From Gemmatimonadaceae bacterium (lineage in GTDB: Bacteria; Gemmatimonadota; Gemmatimonadetes; Gemmatimonadales; Gemmatimonadaceae): 64,000 bases of DNA. Under the pieces are notes generated by a model. The model searched no databases. It was not told the DNA's origin and saw only the letters and a program-made list of their open reading frames with translations. Shown here piece by piece: positions 61,601 to 64,000 of the stretch (the stretch's first letter is position 1; each line of letters begins with the position of its first letter). Both the position numbers and the translations under genes were made by a program. The stretch is taken from positions 32,079 to 96,078 of the forward strand of contig JACCWE010000030.1 in assembly GCA_013697785.1 (NCBI GenBank), read 5' to 3'.

Positions 61601-61721
61601 CCGCCGTGATCCTGTAATCCGCGCGCTGTTGCCAATACCCAACCGTATCTCCGCTCGGCGGCGACACGGTCTGGGTCACACCCTGCTGGAGGGCGAGGAT
61701 CAGCGGAAGGAGCGCGATCAT
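58686..61721 (-). CDS. M1 family metallopeptidase
   Basis: VSHEVGHIYSYGMLANNEWREGWLDEGLTSYQSEW (HExxH-18-E). ORF extends to a GTG at 61739. Confidence 0.92.
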   Translation of the reverse strand: MIALLPLILALQQGVTQTVSPPSGDTVGYWQQRADYRITAELDEAAQLLHGKATLTYVNHSPDTLREMRVQQLLNAFRPGSRWSAADEREGRVRFQALKNPNYGYERFTTAPTVNGAAVAVTYPFAPDSTIARFELATPLVPGDSAIVTFAWDARPSATIYRRQGRKGRKYDFSQWYPKVAVYDRGGWEAQPFIPNGEMYGEFGAFDVTLILANDQVVGATGVPVAGDPGWEKAKVWGEVHLARDAYGAVDTALPKVAAGMKAVRFVARNVHHFGWATDPDFKYEGGLYRGAIPIHVLITPAQLARVGKGTFVKWNEHSLEFLEKIYGPYAYPSLLGLIRLDPGATEFPMLVMYGERFSEGTVSHEVGHIYSYGMLANNEWREGWLDEGLTSYQSEWRIGSTPQDVAEGAKQAGPAPATGYRAHAHVMRADDRGKMQLLNMDLLGRAEAPEPPAGKFNEFTLYQAAVYSRGDMMYGMLRDMLGDSVFTAFLHDYYARWKFKHVDELAMRASAERVSGLDLGWFFAQWVHRTGLVDYALADLESTRDGGGWLTRAKLTRRGEYRHAMPVGARTDSGWVIVRADAARDQQWVEIHTTEKPTDVRVDPLNSTEDWDRRNNVSRGVLDGRATMYVPDWPFLAQSDRDRQLVAIGPEAWYTGPGGLTGGVRFRSNYASVGDAAWDKRELGIAVSSRVPSGANGVEHVMGWLTFSNPTVPFRDRPLVGVSAGVWVLDGITKVELRKDWNLSPYLFANGPQQHLKLGFDATLPYDYRWVDDSRWQPENVYDANAEFTWRSRMPLAIRARVKGFAGLDREIGGGTTHAFERGEVEIAHAGSFGTGERWSHRLRVFAGASHDAPLQRSIGLASLDATDTYSNDFVRGRDALFERQDVHFLVPGGAGLRGYSPLAIVDRVGALNGELGATLLRAKPRNMLPSVQLVGFADAALARQAGERQQHTFADAGIGLLARDQLWDKPFTFRFDVPLYVRDPELAAGGKPSDDRVKLRWTFSFADLW

Positions 61722-61741
61722 ATCATGGGATGAAAACACGA

Positions 61742-61769
61742 GCGCGGCGCCCGTGAAAGAGCGCCGCGC
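61742..61769 (-). terminator. Rho-independent-like terminator downstream of atpH
   Basis: GCGCGGCGC-N10-GCGCCGCGC perfect 9-bp stem, followed on the minus strand by TCGTGTTTTC. Confidence 0.65.
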
Positions 61770-61799
61770 AGTAAATCACGATCTTTGTGGCGAAAGTGA

Positions 61800-62345
61800 T
61801 CAGCTCGCGCGGCCCAGCATCTGCCCGCGAAGATTCTCGAGGCGGCGCACGAGCGATCCATCCATCACATTGTCGCCCACGCGCGCTACGATGCCACCGA
61901 GGATCTCCGGCTTCACCACAAAATGCGGAACGACACGCTTGCCCGTGATCGTGCCGAGCTGCTTCTCGACGCTCGCTCGCATCGCATCGGTGGGCTCGCT
62001 CGCGACGGTGACGCGCGCATTCACGCGCCCCTGAATCTCGTCGACCAGGAGCGTATACTCGCTCGCGATCTGCGGGATGAGGTGTTGGCGGCGGTTCGCG
62101 ATCACCGCACCGAGGAAGCGCACGAAGAGCCTCGGAAGGCGGTCCTGGAACGCCTTGGTGATGATCTCGACCTTCCCCTTCACACTCACCTTCGGCGAGG
62201 CGAGGAAGTTCGCGACGCGCGAATCGCCGATGATCGAATCGGAGATTTCGGTGAGCGTCGCTCCCCACCCATCGAGATCGCCCGCGCGCTGCGCGAGCGA
62301 GACCAGCGTCTCGGCGTAGTTCTTCGCGATCGTCGGCTCGCGCAT
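61800..62345 (-). CDS. atpH: F-type ATP synthase delta subunit
   Basis: IAKNYAETLVSLAQRAGDL...PKVSVKGKVEIITKAF; gene order. Confidence 0.93.
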   Translation of the reverse strand: MREPTIAKNYAETLVSLAQRAGDLDGWGATLTEISDSIIGDSRVANFLASPKVSVKGKVEIITKAFQDRLPRLFVRFLGAVIANRRQHLIPQIASEYTLLVDEIQGRVNARVTVASEPTDAMRASVEKQLGTITGKRVVPHFVVKPEILGGIVARVGDNVMDGSLVRRLENLRGQMLGRAS

Positions 62346-62929
62346 TACTTGACAGCTCCGGTAGGTGCGATCGACGCGAGGAAATGCTCGACCACGGCGC
62401 GGTTGGTCTCGACGTCGAGGTTGCGCTCGATCACCTTGCCGGCGGCGCGAACCGCGAGCTCCACCGTCTGCTTGCGCAGCTCGACCATGGCCTTCTCCTT
62501 CTCCTGCTCGATCTCGGTGCGTGCGCGCTCGAGGAGCGCCTGCTGCTCCTTGTGCGCCTGCTCGACGATGTCCGCACGGACCTTCTCGGCCGTCGCGCGC
62601 GCATCGGTCATGATCTTCTGAACCTCATCGCGCGTGGCGGCGAGATTCTTCTGATGCTCGGCGAGGAGCGCCGCGGCTTCTTCGCGATCCTTCTTCGCGG
62701 CGGCGATAGCGTCGGAGAGCGTCTTTTCGCGCGCTTCGACGGCCTCGAGGATCTTCGGATACGCGAACTTTCCGAGGATGACGAGTACGGCGACGAAGAT
62801 TACGAGCGTCCAGATCATCAACCCGCCGCTCGGCGTGAGGAGCCCACCCTTCGGCGCGTCCGCTTCCTGCGCGGCGAGCGGAAGCGCCGTGACGATCGAG
62901 GCGGAGAGAACAGTCAGCAGCTTGCGCAT
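62345..62929 (-). CDS. atpF: F-type ATP synthase b subunit with signal-peptide-like N-terminus
   Basis: MIWTLVIFVAVLVILGKFAYPKILEAVEAREKTLSDAIAAAKKDREEA; preceded by MRKLLTVLSASIVTALPLAAQE. Confidence 0.92.
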   Translation of the reverse strand: MRKLLTVLSASIVTALPLAAQEADAPKGGLLTPSGGLMIWTLVIFVAVLVILGKFAYPKILEAVEAREKTLSDAIAAAKKDREEAAALLAEHQKNLAATRDEVQKIMTDARATAEKVRADIVEQAHKEQQALLERARTEIEQEKEKAMVELRKQTVELAVRAAGKVIERNLDVETNRAVVEHFLASIAPTGAVK

Positions 62930-62992
62930 GGAGATTCTGGAAAAATGGTGACGATGGCGCGCCGCACCCCGGGGCACGACGGCCGACCGATA

Positions 62993-63277
62993 CTAGAAGT
63001 TGAACTTGCTCTGAATCAGGAACGTGACGACGATGGCGAACAGCGCCGCGCCTTCGATCAGCGCCGCGAGGATAAGTCCGGCGGTCTGAATCTGACCAGC
63101 GCGCTCCGGCTGACGAGCCATCGCTTCGGCGGCCTGGCCACCGATGCGGCCGATGCCGAGACCGGCACCGATAACGGCAACGCCCGCGCCGAGACCGGCA
63201 CCGAACATTGCCCACGCGCCCGTATACTCCTTCGTGTAGCCGGCAGCTGCCTGAAGCATTGGAAGAATAGCGTGCAT
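62993..63277 (-). CDS. atpE: F-type ATP synthase c subunit
   Basis: GAGLGIGRIGGQAAEAMARQPERAGQIQTAGLILAALIEGAALFAIVVTFLI. Confidence 0.96.
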   Translation of the reverse strand: MHAILPMLQAAAGYTKEYTGAWAMFGAGLGAGVAVIGAGLGIGRIGGQAAEAMARQPERAGQIQTAGLILAALIEGAALFAIVVTFLIQSKFNF

Positions 63278-63334
63278 TGTCTTGCTCCGAATGAACGTGA
63301 ACTTCTGCTGCTCGCGCCCGAAAGCTGGAGCGCT

Positions 63335-63386
63335 GCTCGTCAACGAGACCCGGGTCTCAACGAGCTTCCCCGGTCGCTCGACCGGG
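63335..63386 (-). promoter_or_regulatory. Structured atpB-atpE intergenic element (two stem-loops)
   Basis: GAGACCCGGGTCTC perfect palindrome (63345-63358) with outer arms GCTCGT/ACGAGC, then CCCGGTCG-CT-CGACCGGG (63369-63386). Confidence 0.6.
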
Positions 63387-63439
63387 TACGAAATCCCATG
63401 CGCTGAGCAGTGCGCGCGGGGCGAAAACACGAGGGAGCG

Positions 63440-64000
63440 CTAGTGCGCACCCTCGCGGATAAGACCGATGAACACGCTGGCGAGCAGCGTGAAGATGAAC
63501 GCCTGGAGAAACGCAACGAAGAGCTCGAGCATGCTGATCGCCACGCCCATCGTGATCGGGGCCAGTGCGATGAAGAAGCTGCCGAAGGTGAAGATCAGGC
63601 TGATGAGCGCGAGAAGCACGACGTGTCCGGCCGTCATGTTCGCGAAGAGACGGATCGCAAGCGCAAACGGCTTCGTGAACTTTCCGATGATTTCCACGGG
63701 CGTCATGATCAGCGTCATCGGAAGCTTCATGATGAGCGGCTGGTCGGAAGGCCAGTAGACGATCGTCTTGATGTATCCTGCGCCCTGCGCTTTGATGCCG
63801 GCCGCTTCGACGACGACGAAGGTGATGAGCGCGAGCGTTGCCGTGACCGAGATATTCCCCGTCGCCGTCGAGCCGTAGGGGACGAGCCCGAGGAGATTCG
63901 CGAAGAGAATGAAGAAGAACAGTGTCAGGCCAAAGGGCACGTACGCATTGCCGTGATGCCCCACATTCGGGAGAATGACCTCATTCCGGATATAGAGGAC
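63440..64000 (-). CDS. atpB: F-type ATP synthase a subunit, 5' end outside window
   Basis: LFANMTAGHVVLLALISLIF and LELFVAFLQAFIFTLLASVFIGLI motifs; open to the window edge. Confidence 0.95.
   Translation of the reverse strand, partial: VLYIRNEVILPNVGHHGNAYVPFGLTLFFFILFANLLGLVPYGSTATGNISVTATLALITFVVVEAAGIKAQGAGYIKTIVYWPSDQPLIMKLPMTLIMTPVEIIGKFTKPFALAIRLFANMTAGHVVLLALISLIFTFGSFFIALAPITMGVAISMLELFVAFLQAFIFTLLASVFIGLIREGAH

Overview
This window is about 64 kb of high-GC bacterial chromosome. Gene content (EMO-like Fe-S protein with etfAB, DUF885, S9 and M1 peptidases, BTAD-TPR regulator) suggests a Gemmatimonadota-like organism, but that placement is inference. About 60 protein-coding genes are supported. 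No tRNA, rRNA, CRISPR array or transposase was recognised. Main blocks: (1) a seven-gene cluster at 1151-9106 (GT4, two CapK/PaaK-like adenylating enzymes, GNAT, FemAB/BioF2-like, second GNAT paralogous to the first, Wzx/MATE-like flippase), in which all six junctions are 4-nt ATGA/GTGA overlaps; (2) guaB and an amino-acid ABC transporter with a fused binding protein and permease; (3) an envelope locus with an M15 peptidase carrying an EF-hand/dockerin-like insert, an active L,D-transpeptidase and an adjacent catalytically dead-looking paralog; (4) gpmI, a PTPS homolog lacking the usual Cys, and fdhD-mobA-mobB-dacB-moeA; (5) EMO-like Fe-S protein, etfA, etfB and acyl-CoA dehydrogenase; (6) cstA, an epimerase-glycosyltransferase fusion, an S9 peptidase and a displaced YbdD/YjiX small protein; (7) a mini FAS/PKS-like cassette (lipoprotein, FabZ-like dehydratase, KAS, ACP, PPTase) next to BTAD and LuxR regulators, with a paired palindrome TGGGA-N6-TCCCA upstream; (8) atpB-E-F-H with strong intergenic stem-loops and a terminator after atpH. 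The best candidates for a previously undescribed system are the 1-9 kb acyl-transfer/flippase operon and the 50.6-55.1 kb ACP cassette with its paired operator-like repeats. All family calls come from motif reading of the translations; no database search was run.
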